Shown here one piece after another: positions 37,113 through 44,934 of a stretch of 64,000 bases of DNA. Made by a program: the position numbers and the translations under genes. Source of the DNA: Woeseiaceae bacterium (lineage in GTDB: Bacteria; Pseudomonadota; Gammaproteobacteria; Steroidobacterales; Woeseiaceae); NCBI GenBank assembly GCA_021773035.1, contig JAJFKU010000066.1, positions 62,001 through 126,000 on the forward strand, written 5' to 3'. The notes below the pieces were generated by a model. It did not search any database and was not told the DNA's origin. It worked only from the letters and a program-made list of their open reading frames with translations. How positions within the stretch are numbered: the stretch's first letter is position 1; every line of letters begins with the position of its first letter.

Positions 37113-38867
37113 TCAGTCTGCCTGGTCTGGCACGAATTCACCCATCACGGCTTCTTTCAGAATATGCGGCGGCAGCATTCCCTGGTCGAGAACGAAATCA
37201 TGGAAGGCCTGCTGATCGAACTTGTCGCGCAGCTTCAACTCCGTCTGCGCACGAAGCGACTGCATCTTCGCATAGCCGTAGTAATACGCCGTCGCCTGAC
37301 CGGGCATGCGGTAGGTATAGCGCTCCACTTCGTTTTGCGCCCAGGACTCGCTGATCGCGACGTCCGTCATGATGAGCGCCTTAGCCTCCTCCGGTGTGAT
37401 CAGGCCAAGATTCAGCATGGGGTCCAGAAACATCCGCGCCGCCCGCATCAGGCGATACTGCAAACTGATCAGCTGCCCCTCCAGCGGCAGATAGGGACGA
37501 ACGATAGCCTCGGCGTACAAACCCCAGCCCTCGACGTTAACACTGTTAAAGGCGAACACGGCCCGCGTGATGGAGACTCCGGATTCGACGATGCTGGAAA
37601 ACTGCATCTCGTGCCCCGGGCGCGCCTCATGCGCTGTCAGTGTCCATGCACCCGCTTCATAAGTATCGTCGGTCTGCTGCCAGCTGCCGTCTTCGTTCTG
37701 CGTCAGTAAAGGAATCACGAAAAAAGGGTACTCGCCCGTGTTGCCAATCAACCGCGGTGGCTGCAGGTGCGGTGCCGGCTGCGCGGCTGTTTCGGCGGCC
37801 GACGCGATGCGGATACCGGCATCGCGATTCGGTAATGAAATCAGTTTTTCGCGAACGATAATCTCCTCGATATCGCGCAGTACTGCGTTGTAGTGATCCA
37901 GCAGCTTGTCGCCGTCGATGGCACCGTCGCGCTTCAGGAGCCCGATGACTTCGCGGTAATCCCTTGTGTCATAGCCTTTCTCGGCCGCAACCAGCGGTGC
38001 CAGGGCTTCCATCTCACCGCGAATATCCATGTAACCCTTCGTGGCCTGTTCGATCAGGTCCGTGGGCGACGCGTCGACACCCCAGTTACGCAAGGCGTCT
38101 TCATATAAGTCGATAGGCAGGCGATAATCATCGCGCGTACGCGGCAACACTTCCGCCCGCACCCATTCATTGTAGTCACGCATCTGTCCTGCCAGGACCG
38201 CGTAACTCTCTTCCCAGCCCTGCAGGTCGGTACCCGCCAGTAACTCCTCGACGCCGGTGATCATTGTTTCGGCGCGTTCGATATCCTGCTCAACTTCGCC
38301 ACGATACGGGCCGACCAGTCCTTCGACCTCGAAGCGCTCGCGTGTCCGCTCCTTTGCCAGCTCGGTAAACGGTTTGTGGCCATCGGCGATACCGGCGTAT
38401 TTTTCCAGCCTTGCTATCGCCGCGGGATAACGGTCACGGGAGTTTTGCGGATCGATGATGCCGCGTATGCCAAAAAATACCGTCTGGTTGATGTTGTAGT
38501 ACGGCAGCATCTGTGCGTAATTAAGATCCGAACTGCGAATGCTGTCTTCGATGGCCTGTATCAGAATCCCGATATCCTGGCGGACCTTACTGTCGGTCTC
38601 CGCGCGCAAGCGCCGCTGCAGCTCCGCGAGAACATCCCTCGACATTTCCTGCGATCGTTCGTGTATCCCCGACCGCAGGTCAGAAATCTCTTCGTCGAGA
38701 CCGTCCACACCGATTTGCCCGGCGCCCTCGGGACTCAGCTTCGCCAGTACATCGAGCACAAGCTGTGCGTGTACGTTGCTTTTCTCGACCCAGGATTCGG
38801 CCAGGACCGCCCCCGAAAAAGGTCCGAAAAAAACGGTAATTAGGCTGAATGTAATCAGTTTTCGCAT
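37113..38867 (-). CDS. DUF885 protein, exported
   Basis: The 584-residue protein starts with a Sec signal peptide (MRKLITFSLITVFFGPFSGA). DUF885 proteins are predicted zinc-dependent hydrolases, some shown or presumed to be peptidases. The likely metal site is LTAHEARPGHEMQFS, with two histidines and a glutamate, near the middle of the C-terminal half. A paralogue is encoded at 60264-62048. It points towards peptide scavenging in the periplasm. Confidence 0.85.
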   Translation of the reverse strand: MRKLITFSLITVFFGPFSGAVLAESWVEKSNVHAQLVLDVLAKLSPEGAGQIGVDGLDEEISDLRSGIHERSQEMSRDVLAELQRRLRAETDSKVRQDIGILIQAIEDSIRSSDLNYAQMLPYYNINQTVFFGIRGIIDPQNSRDRYPAAIARLEKYAGIADGHKPFTELAKERTRERFEVEGLVGPYRGEVEQDIERAETMITGVEELLAGTDLQGWEESYAVLAGQMRDYNEWVRAEVLPRTRDDYRLPIDLYEDALRNWGVDASPTDLIEQATKGYMDIRGEMEALAPLVAAEKGYDTRDYREVIGLLKRDGAIDGDKLLDHYNAVLRDIEEIIVREKLISLPNRDAGIRIASAAETAAQPAPHLQPPRLIGNTGEYPFFVIPLLTQNEDGSWQQTDDTYEAGAWTLTAHEARPGHEMQFSSIVESGVSITRAVFAFNSVNVEGWGLYAEAIVRPYLPLEGQLISLQYRLMRAARMFLDPMLNLGLITPEEAKALIMTDVAISESWAQNEVERYTYRMPGQATAYYYGYAKMQSLRAQTELKLRDKFDQQAFHDFVLDQGMLPPHILKEAVMGEFVPDQAD

Positions 38868-38934
38868 GTAATATTCTCCCCTTAGCTGAGTGCACTATCA
38901 TCTAGATGCCGCTGAGGCCTAAAAGGATTCAGGT

Positions 38935-39558
38935 TTGTTGGACTATTTCGAGAATATCCGCCGCTACCGTAGCCTCACGCCAGCCGTACTTGCCGCCGCC
39001 CTCAGCGCGTGTGCAACCGAAACGGTGCTACTCAACAGCGAGCGCATCGAACAGCGTTTCGGCAGTTACGGCATCGACGTACTCGCCAGTGAAGCCGGGC
39101 TGCGGCGCTCCAGCCTTTACAGCATTGAGGGCGACGAACGAATTTGCAGGACCTACGCGGTCGTGCGTTTTACCGACGAGCCCGATAACAGCTACAGCCC
39201 GGAGCACGCCAGGGTACTTGCCGGCAACTCTCTCGGTGAGGTTTTCAAGGCCAACGGCTGGGCAATTCACAAACAGACCCTGCACATTGGTTCTTTCCAT
39301 ATCGATGGCGCGCAGACGCCAATCGGTACACTGATGCAGATCCCGGAAAACAGCGAACTGGCTGTACATATCTACCAGTTGTTGCTGGCCAAAGAAGAGC
39401 AGGTGTTCGAGTACGCGACGATTATCGAGGCACATCATCCCGACTATCTGTCGGCGAAGGATTTACTCGGCATCTATCACTACAACAACTCGGAATCGTT
39501 GTCGGCGGAGTCATTACGTGATTTGATCTCGTTACTTAAGTCTCCGGATCCCGGCTGA
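38935..39558 (+). CDS. Predicted lipoprotein
   Basis: The 207-residue protein starts with TTG (either of two adjacent TTGs) and has a lipoprotein signal (LTPAVLAAALSAC, lipidated Cys near residue 26). The rest is mixed alpha/beta with no recognised motif. The remaining sequence includes RFTDEPDNSYSPEHARVLAG and a hydrophilic C-terminal helix. Function is unknown. Confidence 0.6.
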   Translation: MLDYFENIRRYRSLTPAVLAAALSACATETVLLNSERIEQRFGSYGIDVLASEAGLRRSSLYSIEGDERICRTYAVVRFTDEPDNSYSPEHARVLAGNSLGEVFKANGWAIHKQTLHIGSFHIDGAQTPIGTLMQIPENSELAVHIYQLLLAKEEQVFEYATIIEAHHPDYLSAKDLLGIYHYNNSESLSAESLRDLISLLKSPDPG

Positions 39559-39629
39559 TTATTGTCGTCCCGGCGCATTGTGATTACACTTGGCCGCACT
39601 ACTACCGATACGCCATTGAGGTACAAGCA

Positions 39630-40094
39630 ATGAATAACAAAGAAGTACTCAAACTGGTTCTGACAAGTGTCTTACTACTCGGTTTTACTTCTGCTTTCGC
39701 ACAGGGTTCCGCGGAGGACCACGCGGACGTCTGGGAAGTCGTCGAGGACGAATGGAACTCCGACGAAAAAGGTGACAGGAAATGGCCCGATCGCCTGCTC
39801 AGCGATGACTTTACCGGCTGGGGCAAAGACTCCCCGGCGCCGCGTGACAAAGAGTCGACCAAAATGTGGGATCGCTTTAGTGAACAGACTGGAAAAATGG
39901 TCGCTCATGAACTCTATCCGCTGTCCATCGTCGTGAACAACGATGTCGCCGTCGCGCACTATCTGTACAGCAGCGCGTTCAAGTCGAAAGACGACGATAT
40001 CGAGATGAGCAGCGGTCGTTACACCGACGTCCTGATTCGTACCGAAGACGGCTGGAAGTTTCTCGCCTGGCATGGCGGCGATGACGACGAATAA
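39630..40094 (+). CDS. Exported SnoaL/DUF4440-like protein
   Basis: The 154-residue protein starts with a Sec signal (LKLVLTSVLLLGFTSAFAQ). The mature part looks like an NTF2-like fold: an N-terminal helix, then DDFTGWGKDS and a final strand pair (SSGRYTDVLIRTEDGWKFLAWH). Such folds bind small ligands or act as simple enzymes; here no catalytic residues could be assigned. Confidence 0.65.
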   Translation: MNNKEVLKLVLTSVLLLGFTSAFAQGSAEDHADVWEVVEDEWNSDEKGDRKWPDRLLSDDFTGWGKDSPAPRDKESTKMWDRFSEQTGKMVAHELYPLSIVVNNDVAVAHYLYSSAFKSKDDDIEMSSGRYTDVLIRTEDGWKFLAWHGGDDDE

Positions 40095-40195
40095 GTGGCC
40101 CGCGACAGGCCGCCGTTAAGGGTCGGTTCAGCTACAGCAGGCTATGATCGGCACCAATATCGAAAGGTCCGGGTGTTTCGGACCGCGGAGGCCGT

Positions 40196-41863
40196 ATGAA
40201 AGCTCAACTAAGGACCGCAATTCTCATGCTTGTGCCGGCAATTGGCCTGGCGCAGGTACCTGTTGACGACGACGGCAAGGTCATCGGCGACTACGAGGTT
40301 CAGCCCGACGTCGTGCAGATCGGCGAGGACGGCATTCCCCTGCTGTCGCAGAGCGAACTGCAGGAACTCGTCGGTCCCATCGCGCTGTACCCCGACGACC
40401 TGCTGGCACTGGTGCTGCCGGCATCCGCTTATCCGCTGCAGATCGTCGAGGCGGCCCGCTTTCTTGAAGCACTCGAAGACGATTCAAGCCTGGAACCGGA
40501 CCCGGACTGGGACGACTCCGTCGTTGCACTGACGAACTATCCCGAAGTCATCGAACTGCTGAACGAAGACCTCGACTGGACGCTACGCCTCGGCGAAGCC
40601 ATGGTCGCGCAGCAGGCCGAAGTTGTCGCAGCCGTCGAGGCTTTTCGGGATCGCGCTTACACCGCGGGTAATCTGAAAAGCGACACCTACCAGACGGTAT
40701 CCCGGGACGAAGGGGTTATTTCCATCGAACCGGCCACCGAGGACGTTATCTACGTGCCCTACTACGAACCGGCACGCGTCGTGTACTACCAACCGCGGCC
40801 GGTTTACCACTACTACCCGCGGTCATACCCGGTTTACTACTATCCCTATGCTGCCGGACATCACTTCAGGCACGGCTACTTCTGGGGAGTGACCACGGCT
40901 TTTTCGATCGGCTGGCTGTCCGATAGTCTGCATGTCTATCATCACAGCTACCATGGCCACCCCTACTACGGTCGTTCGTATTACCGCGATTACTGGTACC
41001 GACGCCCCTCCATCAGCGTCTACAACACGCATTACTTTAATAACCGGCGCGTTACCGTCAACCGCTATTCGCGCGGTGACCGCTGGCGTCCGAGCAATAC
41101 ACGCCGCAGCTATGTAAGACGTGAAGGTTATTCACGGTCGGATCGGCGGCGCTCGGAAGATAGACAGGTATCGACTCGACAAGTGTCTAATCAACGGTCG
41201 ACGAGCCGTACCGTGACGAGGGAATCGCAACGCGATCAGATCAGCTTCCGCGAGCGGGATTCGCGGCCAGCCGCGCGAACTCAGGTTGCGCAGACCCGAT
41301 CGACCAACCGTAGTAACGTGAATGGTAGTAATACGAATCGCACGAACACCAGTCGCGAAACCCGGCGCGAGGTGGGCGACGTCCGGGTTCGTGGCAGCCA
41401 GCAGCGCTCCGCTAATCAACAGCGGACAACCGACAATCAGGAACGGTCAACGATTCAGTTTCGCGACCGGACGCAGGAAACCCGGCGCCAGACACCCGCC
41501 GCCCGAACGGAACAACGCCAGCAAGCGACCGTTAACCGGTCACGTGACGCACGCTCCCAGGCAACGGTCAGGCAACCCCAGGTACGCCCCTCTACTCGCG
41601 TGGAGCAGCGGGCACCAGTCGTTGTCAGACAACAGCGGCAACGCTCCGAACCCCGTGAACAACGCCGGCAAACCGTCCGACCGCAGCAGCAGCAGCGTTC
41701 CGAGCCCCGTGAACAGCGCCAACAAACAGCGAGGCCGCAGCAGCCTTCCCGGCAGCAAGCAAGCAGAAGTCAGGAACGCAGCAGTAGCGGTGCTAATGCA
41801 AGCAGGTCCGAGCGTCGTTCCAGCGAAAACCGCGGGCGCGCGAGGGACCGGCAACGTAAGTAA
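40196..41863 (+). CDS. DUF3300 protein with Arg/Gln-rich tail
   Basis: The 555-residue protein has a signal peptide (MKAQLRTAILMLVPAIGLAQ) and an N-terminal DUF3300 domain (LSQSELQELVGPIALYPDDL onwards, including LVLPASAYPLQIVEAARFLE). A Tyr/His-rich middle follows, and then an extremely Arg/Gln/Ser-rich tail of about 270 residues. The tail includes a 54-bp tandem duplication starting at 41639. The domain is widespread in proteobacteria and its role is unknown. The tail is probably disordered and could bind nucleic acids or anionic surfaces. It is convergent with the 41-residue gene beyond its stop. Confidence 0.88.
   Translation: MKAQLRTAILMLVPAIGLAQVPVDDDGKVIGDYEVQPDVVQIGEDGIPLLSQSELQELVGPIALYPDDLLALVLPASAYPLQIVEAARFLEALEDDSSLEPDPDWDDSVVALTNYPEVIELLNEDLDWTLRLGEAMVAQQAEVVAAVEAFRDRAYTAGNLKSDTYQTVSRDEGVISIEPATEDVIYVPYYEPARVVYYQPRPVYHYYPRSYPVYYYPYAAGHHFRHGYFWGVTTAFSIGWLSDSLHVYHHSYHGHPYYGRSYYRDYWYRRPSISVYNTHYFNNRRVTVNRYSRGDRWRPSNTRRSYVRREGYSRSDRRRSEDRQVSTRQVSNQRSTSRTVTRESQRDQISFRERDSRPAARTQVAQTRSTNRSNVNGSNTNRTNTSRETRREVGDVRVRGSQQRSANQQRTTDNQERSTIQFRDRTQETRRQTPAARTEQRQQATVNRSRDARSQATVRQPQVRPSTRVEQRAPVVVRQQRQRSEPREQRRQTVRPQQQQRSEPREQRQQTARPQQPSRQQASRSQERSSSGANASRSERRSSENRGRARDRQRK
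41639..41743 (+). repeat. 54-bp tandem repeat in the DUF3300 tail
   Basis: Two copies of a roughly 54-bp segment, beginning at 41639 and 41693, encode the same Arg/Gln/Glu pattern (QRSEPREQRRQTVRPQQ and QRSEPREQRQQTARPQQ). It is an internal duplication in the low-complexity tail. Confidence 0.75.
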
Positions 41864-41989
41864 TCAGTCGTCGTCGGATGACTCGCCTTCGCGCTCGGCT
41901 TCCTTCGTCAGCTCCGAGGCGATGAAGATGACGCAGGCCGCCGTGAAGATGGCGAGTCCGACGAGGATGAAAGGCAGGTAGGTGCGCAT
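41864..41989 (-). CDS. Possible 41-residue single-span membrane protein
   Basis: The frame reads MRTYLPFILVGLAIFTAACV, continuing IFIASELTKEAEREGESSDDD: one hydrophobic helix and an acidic C-terminal tail. It abuts the end of the DUF3300 gene tail to tail. The ribosome binding site is weak, so it remains a candidate. Confidence 0.42.
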   Translation of the reverse strand: MRTYLPFILVGLAIFTAACVIFIASELTKEAEREGESSDDD

Positions 41990-42010
41990 GATCCCATGCT
42001 AGCACCGTAC

Positions 42011-42190
42011 TCAGTCCTCTGCGTCATCCGACATGTCCGAGATTTTCAACCGTCCTGATTCCCGCAGCGCACTTCGCAACACGAACTCGATCTGCGCATT
42101 CAAACTGCGCAGATCGTCTTTGGCCCAGCGTTGCATCGCCTCCAGCGTTTTGGCGTCGATGCGCAACGCGAATGATTTTCGTGCCGCCAT
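42011..42190 (-). CDS. Arc-type RHH DNA-binding protein
   Basis: The 59-residue protein MAARKSFALRIDAKTLEAMQ... has the Arc-family layout: a short beta-strand KSFALRID, helix 1 (AKTLEAMQRWAKDD), and helix 2 (SLNAQIEFVLRSAL), so it should act as a dimer repressor. It starts 13 bp after the SPFH gene and is probably in the same operon. A perfect 21-bp palindrome in the operon's promoter may be its operator. Confidence 0.78.
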   Translation of the reverse strand: MAARKSFALRIDAKTLEAMQRWAKDDLRSLNAQIEFVLRSALRESGRLKISDMSDDAED

Positions 42191-42203
42191 AAGCGAATCC
42201 GAA

Positions 42204-43073
42204 TCAGGTGTAGAGAGAACCTGTGTTCAATACCGGTTGTGCACTCTCATCGCCGCACAGAACCACCAGCAGGTTGCTGACCATGGCCGCTTTGCGCTCT
42301 TCGTCGAGACTCACAACGTTATTCTCGTCCAGCTCTTCCAGCGCGAGTTGCACCATACCTACGGCGCCGCGAACGATTTGCTGACGCGCTGCAATAATGG
42401 CCGACGCCTGTTGTCGGCGCAGCATGGCGTTCGCAATTTCCGGTGCGTACGCGAGGTGCGTAATACGTGCTTCGACAACCGTCACGCCCGCCTGGCTCAG
42501 CCGATCCTGCACTTCATCAACCAGCGCTTTGGCAATCTCGTTCTGATTGCTGCGCAACGCAACCGTCTCCCCGTCGTGGGGCTCATAGGGATAGGTCGTA
42601 CCCAGGTTGCGTAACGCCGATTCGCTCTGTATTTGCACAAAACCGGCGTAATCATCGACTTCAAACAATGCTTCTGCGGTATCGAAGACTTTCCACACGA
42701 CAACAGCAGCTATTTCGATGGGACTGCCATTGGCATCGTTAACTTTCAAGGTGCTGCTTTCGAAATTGCGGACGCGCGTGGAAACCGAGACCTTCGCATA
42801 AAACGGATTTGCCCAACGCAGACCCGGTTCGTGAGTAGTTCCGACGTACTTACCGAACAACTGCAGCACCTTGGCCTCGTTCGGGTGGACCATCATAAAA
42901 CCGGCCCAGCAAACCAAAACGACGATGGAGGCGAACACCGCCACCAGGAATGTCACGATCGACTCGGTCTGAAGTGCCCTGATCACGACATAGGCAAGAC
43001 CCAGCTGGGCGAACAGCAAAACCGGGATCATCAGATAGCCGGATGGAATATTTCTTTTTATTTCGTGATTCAT
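42204..43073 (-). CDS. SPFH-domain (slipin/stomatin-like) protein
   Basis: From the ATG at 43073, with AGGAGG six bases upstream (itself inside an alternative ATG AGG AGG start at 43088), this is a 289-residue SPFH protein. It has a Sec-type or anchored N-terminus with two hydrophobic helices (residues 12-55), then the SPFH domain ([20 protein letters not shown]) and a helical tail ([20 protein letters not shown]). The promoter region contains a 21-bp palindrome, and an RHH gene follows it. This makes two SPFH proteins in the window. Confidence 0.85.
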   Translation of the reverse strand: MNHEIKRNIPSGYLMIPVLLFAQLGLAYVVIRALQTESIVTFLVAVFASIVVLVCWAGFMMVHPNEAKVLQLFGKYVGTTHEPGLRWANPFYAKVSVSTRVRNFESSTLKVNDANGSPIEIAAVVVWKVFDTAEALFEVDDYAGFVQIQSESALRNLGTTYPYEPHDGETVALRSNQNEIAKALVDEVQDRLSQAGVTVVEARITHLAYAPEIANAMLRRQQASAIIAARQQIVRGAVGMVQLALEELDENNVVSLDEERKAAMVSNLLVVLCGDESAQPVLNTGSLYT

Positions 43074-43089
43074 AATCATCCTCCTCATT

Positions 43090-43110
43090 TTGATATCATA
43101 ATGATATCAA
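43090..43110. promoter_or_regulatory. Perfect 21-bp palindrome, presumed operator
   Basis: TTGATATCAT, a central A, then the exact reverse complement ATGATATCAA. It lies 17 to 37 bp before the SPFH start codon, a position where a repressor would block RNA polymerase. The RHH protein encoded at the end of the operon is the obvious candidate to bind it; that is inference. Confidence 0.65.
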
Positions 43111-43150
43111 TTCATGAAAAGGTCAAGCACGACCGCTTTTTCAATAAGAA

Positions 43151-43807
43151 TCAGTCAGGTACACGCTCTACTGCCGTGAGCCAGGCCTCCAGTTTCTCCC
43201 TGAATCGGGCTGCGAGTGGCGCGTTCAAGAAACGCCGCAGCGTATCCGCGTCGTGACTGCGCACGTAGTTTGAGCGGAATAATTCCAGGATGGAGACATC
43301 GCCTGCATCATCGCCGACGAAGGTCACCGAGTCGCCCGCGCAGATCTCACCACCGTTCAGGACCCGAAAATAAGTGCCCGGACGTTCCGCCCGACGAAAC
43401 TCAAGCCCAAAGCCCGAGTTCTGCATGCGAATTGCGAGGGTGCTGCATGGGATTCGAGGCGCCGTCGCCTCCAGGACCACTTCTCCGATTAACAATCGGT
43501 CACCGACGTTCATATCGGACGGCAGACCCCGGATCGTCAGGTTCTCACCGAACACACCGGGCTCGACGCCATATTCGCTGTGGCCTGCCCACCAGTCGTA
43601 GTCATCGGCACTATAGGCATAGACTGCCTGATCCGGACCACCGTGAGATGCGTCCAGAATCGCGTCCCCGCGGATGCCGAGTTCCTCGACGAACGCCGGG
43701 CCTTTCACCGGAAGTTTGCAGATGCCGCTTTGCAGGGACTTGTCGCCGTGACTGATCGATTCGGCACGCCCTACGTTGATACTCTCCAGCCGCAAAGACT
43801 CGAGCAT
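43151..43807 (-). CDS. MOSC-domain protein (YiiM-like)
   Basis: The 218-residue cytoplasmic protein shows the MOSC fold: HGGPDQAVYAYSADDYDWWA near residue 55, then GVFGENLTIRGLPSDMNVGD and the conserved Cys of PRIPCSTLAIRMQNSGFG. Members bind molybdenum cofactor or act in reduction of N-hydroxylated compounds. Its role here is not clear from context. It begins just before the gene for the 34-residue peptide. Confidence 0.85.
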   Translation of the reverse strand: MLESLRLESINVGRAESISHGDKSLQSGICKLPVKGPAFVEELGIRGDAILDASHGGPDQAVYAYSADDYDWWAGHSEYGVEPGVFGENLTIRGLPSDMNVGDRLLIGEVVLEATAPRIPCSTLAIRMQNSGFGLEFRRAERPGTYFRVLNGGEICAGDSVTFVGDDAGDVSILELFRSNYVRSHDADTLRRFLNAPLAARFREKLEAWLTAVERVPD

Positions 43808-43811
43808 TCAG

Positions 43812-43916
43812 CTAAACGTCAATTTTACCCAGAACGATCATCAGCAGGGTGAAGGCCAACAGGCCCACCGCGGTAATGCCGAGCACCATACTCACCATAA
43901 AAATAGCTTGTTCCAT
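43812..43916 (-). CDS. 34-residue single-span membrane protein
   Basis: The frame reads MEQAIFMVSMVLGITAVGLL, continuing AFTLLMIVLGKIDV: a single hydrophobic helix flanked by charged ends. AGGAG lies nine bases before the ATG, a good ribosome binding site. It is on the minus strand, upstream of the MOSC gene. No family is recognised. Confidence 0.6.
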   Translation of the reverse strand: MEQAIFMVSMVLGITAVGLLAFTLLMIVLGKIDV

Positions 43917-44014
43917 CAGAGACTTCTCCTGAGTGTTGCCCGTGTGTAGACGTTAGTCGCAATGTCTCGATGCAATATACCGGATGCCCACACAGACGCA
44001 AAGTTGCGCAAAGC

Positions 44015-44053
44015 GCGTTACATTTACAACTTATTAGATATACAATGTAACGC
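44015..44053. promoter_or_regulatory. Inverted repeat immediately before an RHH gene
   Basis: GCGTTACATT (44015-44024) and its exact complement AATGTAACGC (44044-44053) flank a 19-bp AT-rich spacer containing TATTAGATAT, which could be the -10 element. The right arm abuts the ATG of the RHH gene. Binding by that RHH protein would cover the promoter. The repeat is seen directly; the regulation is inferred. Confidence 0.65.
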
Positions 44054-44263
44054 ATGGCTAAAACCAAGATCTCAACCCTCAATCTGCGTATCGAGCCCGG
44101 ACTGAAGGAGGCAGTGCGCGAAGCGGCCGCCAAAGAGCATCGCAGCGTCGCCAATATGATCGAAATGCTGATTCGCAGGCACTGCGATCAGAGCGGTATC
44201 ACAATTCCAGAACACGCAATTCCGGAACAAAACGACTACTTCCCGGGGACTCCAAATGGATGA
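44054..44263 (+). CDS. RHH/Arc-like DNA-binding protein
   Basis: The 69-residue protein has the ribbon-helix-helix arrangement: strand ISTLNLRIEPG, helix 1 LKEAVREAAAKEH, helix 2 VANMIEMLIRRHCDQ, then a short tail. It is the first gene of a two-gene operon (the second start overlaps its end by eight bases). The inverted repeat directly upstream suggests autoregulation. Such a regulator plus a small overlapping partner is the typical shape of a toxin-antitoxin or plasmid-maintenance module. Confidence 0.75.
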   Translation: MAKTKISTLNLRIEPGLKEAVREAAAKEHRSVANMIEMLIRRHCDQSGITIPEHAIPEQNDYFPGTPNG

Positions 44264-44510
44264 ACGTATGTTGAGAGCAATGGTTGCAGCCGGCGCTATC
44301 AAGAACATCAACATCATTGCCAGCGGCGCGAAGTTTCACATCGAGGCGAAAACACCGAATGGGCCGATTACGGCCGAAACGCGCAAAGGCAAAGTCCGTA
44401 CCTGGGTGACGCTCGACGCGGCCGCCCGGTGGGTGCGCAGCCTCGGCGTCGGAGCCGCGCACATCAATCTGGCGCACTGGCAACCCAGCCAGCGCGAGCT
44501 ACCCGTGTAG
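44256..44510 (+). CDS. Small hypothetical protein coupled to the RHH gene
   Basis: This 84-residue protein (MDERMLRAMVAAGAIKNINI... and RTWVTLDAAARWVRSLGVGA) resembles, from memory and without a search, the small proteins annotated as ParC-like partition-associated proteins on plasmids. It has no known toxin motif that I can recognise. The start overlaps the RHH gene by eight bases. A plasmid-derived remnant or a TA-like second gene are both possible; a function cannot be stated. Confidence 0.6.
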   Translation: MDERMLRAMVAAGAIKNINIIASGAKFHIEAKTPNGPITAETRKGKVRTWVTLDAAARWVRSLGVGAAHINLAHWQPSQRELPV

Positions 44511-44517
44511 ACAGGCG

Positions 44518-44862
44518 CTACTCGCTGTCGTTGCCCGCCGAGGGCCACGCTCCGCCCAGCGGAAACGGTTTTACATCGCTGTTGAAAGTGAGATAGCGAA
44601 TGATCTCGTAGATATAACTCGCCAGGCTCTGCCCGACCTGTTGTATCTGGCGATTGACTTCACCGGTAAACAAAACCCAGAAAAAGCCAAGCACAACGAC
44701 CAGGCTGCCGACCATACTCGCGACGCTGACGAGTACTGCGCTGATCAACATGAACAGAAACCGCATCCATGTCGCGCCGGACTTCAGGTTCTTCTCAAGC
44801 GGGCTGCCGCTTTCGTTATCGGCAACGTGAGCATCATCTGCCGGTGGGTTGTCGTCGCTCAT
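44518..44862 (-). CDS. DUF4389-like membrane protein
   Basis: The 114-residue protein has an acidic N-terminal tail, then two predicted membrane helices (FLFMLISAVLVSVASMVGSL and VVLGFFWVLFTG) and a conserved-looking C-terminus (YIYEIIRYLTFNSDVKPFPL). The C-terminal pattern resembles the DUF4389 family of unknown function. It diverges from the M19 dipeptidase. Confidence 0.7.
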   Translation of the reverse strand: MSDDNPPADDAHVADNESGSPLEKNLKSGATWMRFLFMLISAVLVSVASMVGSLVVVLGFFWVLFTGEVNRQIQQVGQSLASYIYEIIRYLTFNSDVKPFPLGGAWPSAGNDSE

Positions 44863-44934
44863 CGCATTACTCCTGTACGAATGTCGGCATATTGTTACAA
44901 TCTTCGGCCGTTTGAACCAGTGATATATCCCCTT

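Noticed and set aside
40160-40195. Hairpin GGTCCG/CGGACC before the DUF3300 gene
   Set aside because: The stem is only six base pairs with a seven-base loop; too weak to call as a feature without conservation data.
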